Source: Methylotenera sp. G11 (GTDB taxonomy: Bacteria; Pseudomonadota; Gammaproteobacteria; Burkholderiales; Methylophilaceae). Taken from it: a stretch of 64,000 bases of DNA. The stretch lies in contig NZ_JUHH01000001.1 in NCBI RefSeq assembly GCF_000799735.1, positions 1,240,001-1,304,000 of the forward strand, read 5' to 3'. Positions 1-7,238 of this stretch are shown here, piece by piece. The notes under the pieces are model-generated. The model was given only the letters and a program-made list of their open reading frames with translations, searched no databases and was not told the origin of the DNA. The position numbers were made by a program, and so were the translations under genes. Each line of letters begins with the position of its first letter. Position 1 is the first letter of the stretch.

Positions 1-802
1 ACGGATGTGAGTCGACCTGCACGACCACCTTGGTTTCAACATTCATCGCTGTCAGTTTACCGCCCCACAGGCACCCTGTATCCAGGGCATAAATATTCGC
101 CCGCTGTTGCAATCCCAATGCTGACCAATGTCCGAAAATCACCTGCGTATCTTTTGTAGCCCTCCCCGGCACGTCAAACCAGGGAATATAACCAGCCGGA
201 ATATCCTGCAGCTCACCCTTGAATTTAAATTCCATCTTTCCTTCCGTAGTGCATATCCTTAAACGCGTAGCCGCATTGGTAATCAATCGCAGCCGGTCAA
301 ACCCGTGCAGCCCGTCACTCCAATGATCCGGCAGGTTGCCGTACATGTGCCTCAGGAAATCCAGGTAATGATCACCATGCAGAACCTTTTCAACCTCAGC
401 AGCATAGCCAAGCGCCTGCTCTGCTGTCCATTGCGGCAGCAAACCGGCATGCACCATCAAATGATCGCCTTCCCGGTAGATCAGGCGCTGATGTCGCAGC
501 CAGTTTAAGAGCACCCCCCTATCAGGCGCTGCCAGCAGCGCATCCAGAGTATCGCCCTTATGTGCGGCAACGATCCCTTCTGCCACCACCAGGGCATGCA
601 AATCATGATTGCCAAGCACCACCGTGAGGCTATCCTGATGTGCGTAACACCAGCGCAGCACCTCCAGCGAACCGCTGCCTCTATTGATAAGGTCGCCAAC
701 CAGCCACAAACGGTCTGACTTCTCATCAAAGCTTATGCGTTCAAGCAGCGCCTTAAATGCATGATAACAACCCTGAATATCACCTATTGCATATATAGCC
801 AC
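1..802 (-). CDS. apaH: Symmetrical Ap4A hydrolase ApaH (3' end outside window)
   Basis: Diadenosine tetraphosphatase, which splits Ap4A into two ADP in the cytoplasm. Reading the minus strand from a GTG at 800-802 gives AIYAIGDIQGCYHAF, then LVGDLINRGSGSLEVLRW and LGNHDLHALVVA. These are the GD-x-QG, GD-x-NRG and GNHD metal-binding motifs of the calcineurin-like phosphoesterase family. Further in are MVHAGLLPQW and IFGHWSALG, also typical of ApaH. The frame is open to base 1, so the C-terminus lies outside the window. A GTG start is chosen because no ATG is in frame; GGTGAG lies six bases upstream. A second in-frame GTG is at 806-808. The start is fairly uncertain, the identity is not. Confidence 0.93.
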   Translation of the reverse strand, partial: MAIYAIGDIQGCYHAFKALLERISFDEKSDRLWLVGDLINRGSGSLEVLRWCYAHQDSLTVVLGNHDLHALVVAEGIVAAHKGDTLDALLAAPDRGVLLNWLRHQRLIYREGDHLMVHAGLLPQWTAEQALGYAAEVEKVLHGDHYLDFLRHMYGNLPDHWSDGLHGFDRLRLITNAATRLRICTTEGKMEFKFKGELQDIPAGYIPWFDVPGRATKDTQVIFGHWSALGLQQRANIYALDTGCLWGGKLTAMNVETKVVVQVDSHP

Positions 803-847
803 GCACACTCACCATTTAAAATCCACCAAAAGCATTGCCAAGAAAAA

Positions 848-870
848 AGCCACTTAGTTATTAAGTGGCT
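848..870 (-). terminator. Intrinsic terminator of the diheme cytochrome gene
   Basis: A nine-base-pair stem AGCCACTTA/TAAGTGGCT with a five-base loop. On the minus strand it is followed by a run of T (the A-run at 843-848). It lies 35 bases past the cytochrome c stop codon and separates that gene from apaH. Confidence 0.85.
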
Positions 871-904
871 TCTCTTCATCTTACGCTAAAAATAACCTAA
901 AAGA

Positions 905-1744
905 TTAGAATTTTGCGCCTGCTGCATTCGCCATATGTTTCACGGCACCTGCGACTTCATCATCGCTCAGGCTTGGATTTCCACCTTTAGCCGGCATTGT
1001 ACGCACACCTTTAATCGCGTGAGATACCAATGTTTCGTAACCTTGCTTGATACGTGGCTCCCACTGTGCCTTATCCCCAAATTTAGGTGCATTCATCAAT
1101 CCAGCTGCATGGCACATGGAACATACGGCCTTATATACTTCCTCACCACTTTTACCTGCTGCCGGAGCTGCAGCAGCAACAGGCTCTGCCGTTTTTGCTT
1201 CGGCTGCCGGGGCAGCTGCGGCTTCTGCCGGCTTATCTGCAGCCGCTTTTGGTGCCGGTGCTTTGAAATTTGCACCTGATGCGTTTGCCATATGTGCAAC
1301 CGCACTTGCGATCTCACCATCAGTCAGTGCAGGGTTACCGCCACGTGCCGGCATTGCACGAATACCTTCGATGGCATGCTTGATCAGTGTTTCATAACCT
1401 TGCGCAATACGTGGCTGCCATTGACCTTTATCACCAATTTTTGGCGAATTCATCAGGCCAGCTGCGTGACACATAGAACATACCGCTTTAACCACTTCTT
1501 CACCGCTTTTTTCAGCGCCTGAAGCTGCACCGGCTGCTGCGACTTCAACAACGGCTACAGGCTTGATATTTTCTTCAACCTGAGAAACGGCTGCTGTTGG
1601 CTCTGCAACCTCAATCGTGTCAGTTACACCAAAAATTTTCGCTACCAACAAAACAAATAGGACAATACCTACGACACCTACAAACGAGGCAAGTACGACT
1701 TGTCCAAATGAATAGCCTTTTTCGTCGCTATTTACATTGCTCAT
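905..1744 (-). CDS. Membrane-anchored diheme cytochrome c (tandem c5-like domains)
   Basis: A 279-residue electron carrier with one N-terminal membrane segment (residues about 13-38, VVLASFVGVVGIVLFVLLV) and two c-type heme domains facing the periplasm. Each domain carries the same heme-binding stretch CSMCHAAGLMN and a later RxMPA(R/K)GGNP segment whose methionine is the probable distal ligand. The domains are joined by a linker rich in Ala, Pro, Glu and Lys. They are nearly identical over about 85 residues, so the protein arose by internal duplication. The fold resembles cytochrome c5/c555. The redox partner is not shown by the neighbours. Confidence 0.9.
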   Translation of the reverse strand: MSNVNSDEKGYSFGQVVLASFVGVVGIVLFVLLVAKIFGVTDTIEVAEPTAAVSQVEENIKPVAVVEVAAAGAASGAEKSGEEVVKAVCSMCHAAGLMNSPKIGDKGQWQPRIAQGYETLIKHAIEGIRAMPARGGNPALTDGEIASAVAHMANASGANFKAPAPKAAADKPAEAAAAPAAEAKTAEPVAAAAPAAGKSGEEVYKAVCSMCHAAGLMNAPKFGDKAQWEPRIKQGYETLVSHAIKGVRTMPAKGGNPSLSDDEVAGAVKHMANAAGAKF

Positions 1745-1796
1745 TACAGTTCATTCCCAGAAAAAATTAGTAAAGAAACGATTATACCTGCACTTT

Positions 1797-1832
1797 AGAT
1801 TAAGGCAAAAAGACAGATTAAGGCAAAAAGAC
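1797..1832. repeat. Perfect 18-bp tandem duplication upstream of the cytochrome gene
   Basis: The unit AGATTAAGGCAAAAAGAC occurs twice back to back with no mismatch. It sits 53-88 bases upstream of the cytochrome start, in what should be its promoter region. It may be a slippage product or a doubled regulatory site; the sequence does not decide. Confidence 0.9.
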
Positions 1833-1953
1833 TAAAAATCCAGCCGAAAATCAAATGCATGGAACAAAGTCATTAAACGATATGAAAAATGCCGTCTCCG
1901 AATACCGCACGCAGCGATTCTGTTTGTTATAATGCGCTACCTGTTGTTTATAC

Positions 1954-2030
1954 GCGCCCGTAGCTCAGTTGGATAGAGTATTGGTTTCCGAAGCCAAGGG
2001 TCGTGGGTTCGACTCCCGCCGGGCGCGCCA
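1954..2030 (+). tRNA. tRNA-Arg (anticodon CCG)
   Basis: A 77-base cloverleaf. The acceptor stem GCGCCCG pairs with CGGGCGC, the D arm is GCTCAGTTGGATAGAGT, the anticodon stem TTGGT/GCCAA encloses loop TTCCGAA with anticodon CCG at 1988-1990, the T arm contains GGTTCGACTCC, and CCA is encoded. TATAAT at 1928-1933 is a good -10 for it. The gene is the integration site of the neighbouring element, whose recombinase reading frame ends inside it on the other strand. Confidence 0.95.
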
Positions 2031-3617
2031 ATCAAGTATAGAAGTGGGCACTTGTAATGAGTTACCCACTTTTTTATTGTCTATAGTTACCGCATGCGCC
2101 ATTGCGCTGTAGCTACCTTTTACGACAGCGGTTTTGTCGTTGACTACAATTTCATCAATCAGCAGATTTAAGTAGCTTTTTGCGAGCGCAGAATCTTTGG
2201 CAAGCAGCTTGGCTTTCAAGGTCTTGGCAAATGCATCTACTTGGCTGGCCTTGAGCTGGTCTACAGGAAGGGAATGCTCACGTCGAACCCCTGCCTGCTC
2301 TATCAAGAGCGCCTCTCGCGCCGACTTGAGCTGTTGGGCGCGGCGTTGGGTGGTCTCATCAAGGTCGATGACACCCGTCTCGATAGCATCCAGTAAGCGA
2401 TGCTGCCTTTCCTCGATTTGCTTGATCTGGCGGTTCAATTCATTGACGCGCTGCTGCTGCAGGTCTTTGCTGCTTTTCATGCGCTTGCGTAGCGCAGTCA
2501 TCATGCCATGGACACGCTGCGGCGTAAGCACTGTCTCAGCTAATTGGTTCAATACTTGCTGATCGGTTTTCTCCATTGAAAGATTTTTACTTTCGCATGC
2601 ATAATTGCCCTTGTTCTTACGCGAAGTACATTTGTAATATTTGTATCGACCACCCTTTCCAGTTGCCAGTGTCATACTGCCGCCGCAAACACCGCACTTG
2701 AGCAAACCAGTTAATAAAATGGGTGATGTCGTGACACGCGGCGGCGTCTGCGCAGGCGCGCGCAAAGCGCGCTTCTCTCGCACCTGCTCAAACTTCGCCG
2801 CATCTATAATCACCGGAATATCGGTTTTAACCCATTCTGTTGGTGGTCGCCTCTGGCCGGTTTTGGAATCAATTACGTTAAAAAAGTACTCTCCCATGTA
2901 AAGGGTATCTGAGAGCACGATATGCACCTTCTGCATACGCCATGCCTTGCCTCTCATTAACAAACCCTTATCGGTTAAATATTTGGCGATGTCCTTCACA
3001 CCAAAAGCTTTTCCACTCAGCCCGTTAAGGTAAAGATCGTAAATCATGCGCACAATACCTGCTTCGGCCTCGTTAATTTCAAGCCTTTTCTTTTTGCGTC
3101 CGCGGCTGCCTTGTGTTTCGGTTGTAATGACCTGATAGCCAAATGGCGGTTTCGAGCCGTTGAAGAATCCCTGACGCGCGTTTTCTTTCATGGCGCGTGA
3201 GGTATGTTTGGAGTTTTCTTTGGATTGGTATTCGTCAAAGGTGCTGATGATACGGCGCATCATCTCACCTGCTGAATCGTCGCTGGTTTGTTGTGTGATG
3301 GAAATGACCTTGATCTTGTTTTTAAGCAGCTTGCGCTCATAGACGCCGAACTGGATCGCATCCCGAAAGAACCTTGAAAGGCTGTGAATGATGATGGCTT
3401 CAAAGTCTTGCGGCCTTTGCATGGCATCATTGATGAGCTGCTGGAATACCGGCCTTTTGTCATCGGTTGCAGATGCGCCAGGTTCAACATACTCATGCAC
3501 GACCAAATGACCGTTGGCTTTGCACCATTCGTTAAGCTGTCTTAACTGATCCGGTATGGACAAGTCGTTGTCAGCTTGTCTGGTGGTGGAAACACGAGCA
3601 TAAAGAGCGACGTGCAT
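1965..3617 (-). CDS. Large serine recombinase (integrase of the tRNA-linked element)
   Basis: A 550-residue site-specific recombinase. The resolvase-type catalytic domain is N-terminal (LYARVSTTRQ, nucleophile Ser10; later HSLSRFFRDA). The Recombinase domain follows (RQGFFNGSKPPFGY, SGKAFGVKDIAKYL), then a zinc ribbon (CGVCGG and CTSRKNKGNYACESK) and a coiled-coil segment around residues 400-440. ATG at 3615-3617 has AGGAGA eight bases upstream. The last 22 residues (WRARRESNPRPLA and on) are the antisense translation of the tRNA-Arg gene, so the stop codon is host DNA. This marks an element joined to the tRNA 3' end. It is the probable integration/excision enzyme of the 2.0-7.06 kb element. 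Confidence 0.93.
   Translation of the reverse strand: MHVALYARVSTTRQADNDLSIPDQLRQLNEWCKANGHLVVHEYVEPGASATDDKRPVFQQLINDAMQRPQDFEAIIIHSLSRFFRDAIQFGVYERKLLKNKIKVISITQQTSDDSAGEMMRRIISTFDEYQSKENSKHTSRAMKENARQGFFNGSKPPFGYQVITTETQGSRGRKKKRLEINEAEAGIVRMIYDLYLNGLSGKAFGVKDIAKYLTDKGLLMRGKAWRMQKVHIVLSDTLYMGEYFFNVIDSKTGQRRPPTEWVKTDIPVIIDAAKFEQVREKRALRAPAQTPPRVTTSPILLTGLLKCGVCGGSMTLATGKGGRYKYYKCTSRKNKGNYACESKNLSMEKTDQQVLNQLAETVLTPQRVHGMMTALRKRMKSSKDLQQQRVNELNRQIKQIEERQHRLLDAIETGVIDLDETTQRRAQQLKSAREALLIEQAGVRREHSLPVDQLKASQVDAFAKTLKAKLLAKDSALAKSYLNLLIDEIVVNDKTAVVKGSYSAMAHAVTIDNKKVGNSLQVPTSILDWRARRESNPRPLASETNTLSN
2021..2030 (+). repeat. Candidate attachment core, tRNA side (attL)
   Basis: GGGCGCGCCA, the last ten bases of tRNA-Arg. 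The same ten bases recur in the same orientation at 7053-7062, bracketing the recombinase, Rep protein and cargo. Short cores are normal for serine recombinases. The match is only ten bases, so the boundary is a proposal. Confidence 0.5.
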
Positions 3618-3638
3618 GAGGTTTTCTCCTGTTACGAG

Positions 3639-3776
3639 TTAATCATCTGCCTGATGGTTTTGCATCATTACCAGAATCAGTTCCGGCATGACGGATTCAA
3701 TCAAGGCGAGTTCTTCATCAGAAATTAAAGCGGCCTGAGTTTTGAATCGAATTTCTAGGTTTGAACTTTGTTCCAC
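3639..3776 (-). CDS. Small acidic protein with GTG start, upstream of recombinase
   Basis: A 45-residue reading frame starting at GTG (3774-3776) and ending 21 bases before the recombinase start. A purine-rich AAAGGGGG lies about ten bases upstream. The predicted protein (starts VEQSSNLEIRFKTQ, contains ISDEELALIESVMPELILVM) is acidic with one amphipathic helix. It could be a small partner of the recombinase, such as a directionality factor, but no family is recognised. The position and the ribosome binding site are the only support. Confidence 0.45.
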   Translation of the reverse strand: MEQSSNLEIRFKTQAALISDEELALIESVMPELILVMMQNHQADD

Positions 3777-3805
3777 TCATGATGGCACCCCCTTTCGCGC
3801 ATCAT

Positions 3806-4021
3806 CTATTCCCGCCCATTCCTAGCCATGCCATGCTGCTTTTCTATCAGCAGCGGTTTTAATTCTTTTTCCAGTCCACGTTCCCCGAACTCATCAAGAA
3901 ACAGCTTTTTAAATGCTTGGTATTGATGCTCTGGCAATGACGCCTGAGCGATCAGCAATACGCGATTTTTACGCGCATTGAGTAACGTAGTCACCACTTG
4001 ATAAAGGCTAGCCCCTACCAT
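3806..4021 (-). CDS. Small hypothetical protein coupled to the Rep gene
   Basis: A 71-residue protein whose start codon overlaps the end of the replication initiator gene by seven bases, so it is probably translated from the same message. It is mostly helical and charged, with LPEHQYQAFKKLFLDEFGERGLEKELKPL in the middle read in parts, and no membrane segment or signal peptide. No family is recognised. Overlap with a well-supported gene and absence of any competing frame are the reasons to accept it. Confidence 0.6.
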   Translation of the reverse strand: MVGASLYQVVTTLLNARKNRVLLIAQASLPEHQYQAFKKLFLDEFGERGLEKELKPLLIEKQHGMARNGRE

Positions 4022-5088
4022 TCACCCAATCTCATTTCTTTGGCTCTGCGGTCAACATCTTGCTGCCAAGTCAGTGGATCATGTAATTCCGTGACCCTGT
4101 TTTGTAAGTGCTGGAAGGCTTCATCCATATAGGACTTTTTATTGCCAGTGTATAAGGCATCAATCGCAGCCACTCTTTTAACGTAGCCATAAACGCTGAT
4201 GGCAATTCTAGTGAGCCGCTCTTCAAGCAATGCCAACTCATCCAGCTCTTTAATGACCCCTAGCCCGTCCATCTGATCTACACGTTCAATCAAGTCCAGC
4301 CATAGCGGATGCATAGACCAGCGTGAGCGATTGCTATCGCTGGATTTAATTCTGAGTGTTGTATGATCTTTTACCAGCACCCGCAGCAGGTCGCCTTGAC
4401 GTTCTGCCAAGCTATTGAATGATGAAATGCCAAGTTGGCGCAGGTAGTCTTTTCTGACTTGCCACTCAATACGCCATACATCGTGATCCATTCCCCATAG
4501 ATCAAACAGCCATGTTTTCTTGCTTTTCTCGTTGATTTCATCGACCTTGTTATAGGTTCGCAACACAACCTGATCTGATCCAAATTGAAACGTCTGCACC
4601 TTTCCATTCTTGCGAAATTGGGTATCTTTTTCTGCCTTGGAAATGAAGTTATCTTCATCAAAATCCAGCTCAGACAAATGGTAGTCAAAAGCAAAATCTA
4701 TTCTTGATAACCTTTCAGGCTGAGACTGGATCATGCCAACAGAGGCAGCCCACGCCAAGAACCGCTCATGCAGTTTTAATGCGCCATGATGCCACAGTGC
4801 AATACTGCGGAATTTCACAAAAAAATTCGGAGTATTGAACTCCCCGAACTGGACAATGAAGGCTTCATTCTCGATCAGGAACGGATAGCCGCTGCTGGTA
4901 CCATGTGAAGCGAGCAGGAATTCTTCCGAGCCCAGCTTGATGGCTTGTTGCTTGCTGTTTTTAGAGCGGGCGAGGTTTTCTTTCTGGACAGCCAGCGACA
5001 CGAAATCCAACTGGGATTGGTCAGTCGGGATCAAGTAATAGGCACACTCAATGGTGTCAAAGCCTGAGATCAGAAAGTTAAAGCTCAC
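4015..5088 (-). CDS. Replication initiation factor, Rep_trans-like
   Basis: A 357-residue protein resembling the Rep_trans family of initiators, found in filamentous phages, Tn916-type elements and rolling-circle plasmids. Support comes from the motif RLSRIDFAFDYHL (residues about 127-139), the later LRTYNKVDEI with its likely catalytic tyrosine, and WRIEWQVRKDYLRQ. The family nicks one strand at an origin to start replication. Here it would replicate the excised circular form of the element. It overlaps the upstream RHH gene by four bases (ATGA) and the downstream 71-residue gene by seven. Two hairpins lie in the intergenic stretch upstream of the operon. Family assignment is from motif memory, so moderately sure. 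Confidence 0.72.
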   Translation of the reverse strand: MSFNFLISGFDTIECAYYLIPTDQSQLDFVSLAVQKENLARSKNSKQQAIKLGSEEFLLASHGTSSGYPFLIENEAFIVQFGEFNTPNFFVKFRSIALWHHGALKLHERFLAWAASVGMIQSQPERLSRIDFAFDYHLSELDFDEDNFISKAEKDTQFRKNGKVQTFQFGSDQVVLRTYNKVDEINEKSKKTWLFDLWGMDHDVWRIEWQVRKDYLRQLGISSFNSLAERQGDLLRVLVKDHTTLRIKSSDSNRSRWSMHPLWLDLIERVDQMDGLGVIKELDELALLEERLTRIAISVYGYVKRVAAIDALYTGNKKSYMDEAFQHLQNRVTELHDPLTWQQDVDRRAKEMRLGEW

Positions 5089-5528
5089 TTGTATAAACTT
5101 TCGATATATTCATGACTACCGCATTTATATTCAAACAAATCACTTGGTGAGTCATTTCCAAGTTCTTTTTCTAAGTCTTTATAGTGTTGATTGGATTTAT
5201 GTCTGAATTGAGCCCTTGCACCGCCCATCTCAAAGAGCGACTCTTGGGGAAGCCCTGCGTGATATGACTGCTCATCCTCATATTGTTGCTGGAACTCATT
5301 CACAGGAACAATATTCATCGGGAGATTTTTTTCTAAATCATCCAGCGCTGCTGATAACAAGTCAGCGACAATTTGGGTGCGATTTTTTTGTGGATACAAA
5401 TCACATAATGCAGCAATTTTTGCAGCAATATGAACAGGCAAACGAAAAGAAAATTGTTTTGATACCAACCTAGAGTTATCAGCACTAGACCAAATGTCAT
5501 GCAGATGTTGAGTTTTCATGTAAATCAT
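5085..5528 (-). CDS. Ribbon-helix-helix type DNA-binding protein
   Basis: A 147-residue protein. Residues about 22-65 (SKQFSFRLPVHIAAKIAALC, then NRTQIVADLLSAALDDLEKNLP) have the strand-helix-helix pattern of Arc/MetJ/CopG proteins. The acidic C-terminal half has no recognised domain. It is the first gene of a four-gene set (RHH, Rep, 71-aa protein, then the recombinase pair), so it probably regulates replication or copy number, or acts as an accessory nicking factor. An internal ATG (residue 4) is an equally good start. Confidence 0.7.
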   Translation of the reverse strand: MIYMKTQHLHDIWSSADNSRLVSKQFSFRLPVHIAAKIAALCDLYPQKNRTQIVADLLSAALDDLEKNLPMNIVPVNEFQQQYEDEQSYHAGLPQESLFEMGGARAQFRHKSNQHYKDLEKELGNDSPSDLFEYKCGSHEYIESLYK

Positions 5529-5630
5529 CCATAAGTTATTTAACTTACAAATAAGTTACATATAATTTTTGAAAATGTCAAACGAATTACAGATAAATCC
5601 AGAATATTTTTGATTTATGAACTGACATTG

Positions 5631-5740
5631 GTGGCGATGACCTCCTCCCGCTTCGCGGTAGCACATTCATCGCCACATTTTAAATATACTGTTATGATTA
5701 GTTATGTATTTATAGCCCCCCGTGTTACATGAACGGGGGG
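5631..5740. other. Hairpin-rich stretch, possible replication origin
   Basis: Two structures lie between the divergent Rep operon and the lipoprotein gene. GTGGCGATGA (5631-5640) pairs perfectly with TCATCGCCAC (5667-5676) and encloses a small CCGC-TTC-GCGG hairpin. Forty bases on, CCCCCCGT (5716-5723) pairs with ACGGGGGG (5733-5740) across a nine-base loop. Neither is followed by a T-run, so they do not look like terminators. Nested hairpins next to a Rep_trans gene are where a nick site or single-strand origin would be expected. Confidence 0.45.
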
Positions 5741-5820
5741 TTAACTAATATACATATTCAAAGCGTCAACTAGAAATAATTTACGCTATTAAATCTAAAC
5801 CAATAAAAGGAATAATAATA

Positions 5821-6048
5821 ATGTTTCAGAAATCTTTAATCATTCTGAGTATGTCAGCTTTAACCCTTCTTTCCGGTTGTGCATCTGACCCAGCCTGGAG
5901 GAAACCGGGAGTTTCTCATGAAGATGCGGTAAGTGCACTTTCAGAATGCAAATATCAGGTAGGGTTGAATAAAGTTGCAAAATCCGAGCAGAATGAACTC
6001 GTTAAAAGCTGTATGCAAGCAAAAGGCTTCCGGTGGAGAACAAATTAA
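5821..6048 (+). CDS. Small lipoprotein
   Basis: A 75-residue protein with a lipoprotein signal (MFQKSLIILSMSALTLLSGC, lipobox LSGC with Cys20) and a short mature part with two more cysteines (SECKYQ and VKSCMQAKGF). The ribosome binding site AAAAGGAA lies just upstream. The mature domain, ending in a C-x5-GFRW pattern, resembles small lipoproteins often carried on mobile elements. Function unknown. It would be anchored in the outer or inner membrane. Confidence 0.8.
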   Translation: MFQKSLIILSMSALTLLSGCASDPAWRKPGVSHEDAVSALSECKYQVGLNKVAKSEQNELVKSCMQAKGFRWRTN

Positions 6049-6144
6049 TTAAATTGCTAATTTTTCTATCAAGCGGAATGGATTAAGACACGCCGCTTGA
6101 TAAATATTTATATTTTCATTTACAAAAATAAATTAAGAGGCAAA

Positions 6145-7005
6145 ATGAGTCAGCAATCATCGTCAAAACAATCAATCATCATCGGTGCACTATCTGGGGC
6201 ATTAGTGCTATCAATTGGAGCATCCGCTTTTTTTTATTTTCAAAGTAAAAATCAACCACAAGTTATCAGTCAAGAAAAGACATCTGAAGAATCTAAAGCA
6301 TTGCCACTCCCAAGCAAAGAAACAGCCTTAAAAGAACTGTTTGGCGTATCTGACCCAAGTGGAAAAGTAAAAATAGCATCCGATAAACTTACAAACTTTT
6401 GGTTTGAGCAATCGTTCAAGGTCGGAACCAACAATCTCCACGTAAAATTCTTTGCAACGCAAAGTCTAGATGGAACTGGCAATCCGTATGATAGCCATGC
6501 TACAAGCCTCGAAGTTGGGGCAATCACTTACAAACAAAACTCTAATCAGTGGGAGGTTATATCAAAACAACCCCAATTTGGATCGGCCGGCACATGGGGC
6601 ATGCTTAGTGAAGCAAAGCCTGTAGCTCTTCATCTTTCAAAAACCTCATTGGCTTTTACTCTTGACCAGTCATATTCAGGTCAAGGACACAGTGAAGAAG
6701 GGAAAATATTATTCGTTTTCTCGCAAAATTCATGGCACGACGTTGGTTTTATCAAAACAGGTGGAGAAAACTCAGGCGACTGCGAAGATACTCCACCTGC
6801 TCCTGGTGAAGAATTTTCACTTGGCCCTTGCTTTAAATATAAAGGGGTAATATCTGTTGCAAATGGCTCAACATCTGAATATCCAGATCTATTAGTAACT
6901 CGCACTGGCACAGAAAACAAAGAGCATAGAGGCGCGCTTATACCTGCAAAAAATGTAACGTACATTTTCAAAGAAGGAAAATATATCAACCCAAATGAGC
7001 TTTAA
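6145..7005 (+). CDS. Membrane-anchored periplasmic protein of unknown function
   Basis: A 286-residue protein. The start is placed at ATG 6145 (MSQQSSSKQSIII), because AAGAGG at 6135-6140 fits it. The longer frame from 6097 begins in low-complexity AT-rich sequence. Residues about 10-32 form one membrane segment. The rest is a soluble periplasmic domain rich in Ser, Thr and Gly, with two cysteines in the 210-235 region (GDCEDTPPAPGEEFSLGPCF). No family is recognised. It is the last gene before the proposed far attachment site, so it may be cargo of the small element. Confidence 0.75.
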   Translation: MSQQSSSKQSIIIGALSGALVLSIGASAFFYFQSKNQPQVISQEKTSEESKALPLPSKETALKELFGVSDPSGKVKIASDKLTNFWFEQSFKVGTNNLHVKFFATQSLDGTGNPYDSHATSLEVGAITYKQNSNQWEVISKQPQFGSAGTWGMLSEAKPVALHLSKTSLAFTLDQSYSGQGHSEEGKILFVFSQNSWHDVGFIKTGGENSGDCEDTPPAPGEEFSLGPCFKYKGVISVANGSTSEYPDLLVTRTGTENKEHRGALIPAKNVTYIFKEGKYINPNEL

Positions 7006-7052
7006 TTATGGCACTAAAATAATTTCTTGCCAGTGCCCAACTTCATAAGCTT

Positions 7053-7062
7053 GGGCGCGCCA
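7053..7062 (+). repeat. Candidate far attachment core (attR)
   Basis: GGGCGCGCCA, identical and parallel to the last ten bases of tRNA-Arg at 2021-2030. It lies 47 bases past the last gene of the serine-recombinase element. By chance a ten-base match of this GC-rich kind would be rare in this AT-rich stretch. The core sits in a longer TTGGGCGCGCCACC context that does not extend the match. Confidence 0.45.
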
Positions 7063-7091
7063 CCAGCTTAGCAAGACCATGATTCACTGTC

Positions 7092-7165
7092 AGAGGAAGC
7101 ATATCTTTGTCCTTAAGGCAGCTTTATGCTTCCAAATTACAAAGTCAGTTATATGCTTCCAAAAA
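7092..7165. repeat. Cluster of three GGAAGCATA(A/T) motifs
   Basis: GGAAGCATATC occurs on the plus strand at 7095-7105. GGAAGCATAAA and GGAAGCATATA occur on the minus strand, read from 7133 and 7160. Similar motifs lie at 19.44-19.50 kb and 21.89-21.99 kb, near the transposition genes. Repeats of a CATAAA-type core are the usual look of TnsB binding sites at Tn7-like ends. The orientations here are mixed, so this cluster is not proven to be a transposon end. Confidence 0.35.
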
Positions 7166-7238
7166 GCTAATTGATAAATACGTATTATTAACTGTCTCTG
7201 GAATTTTATTCTTCTTGTTATTTATAAATTAGTCCATT

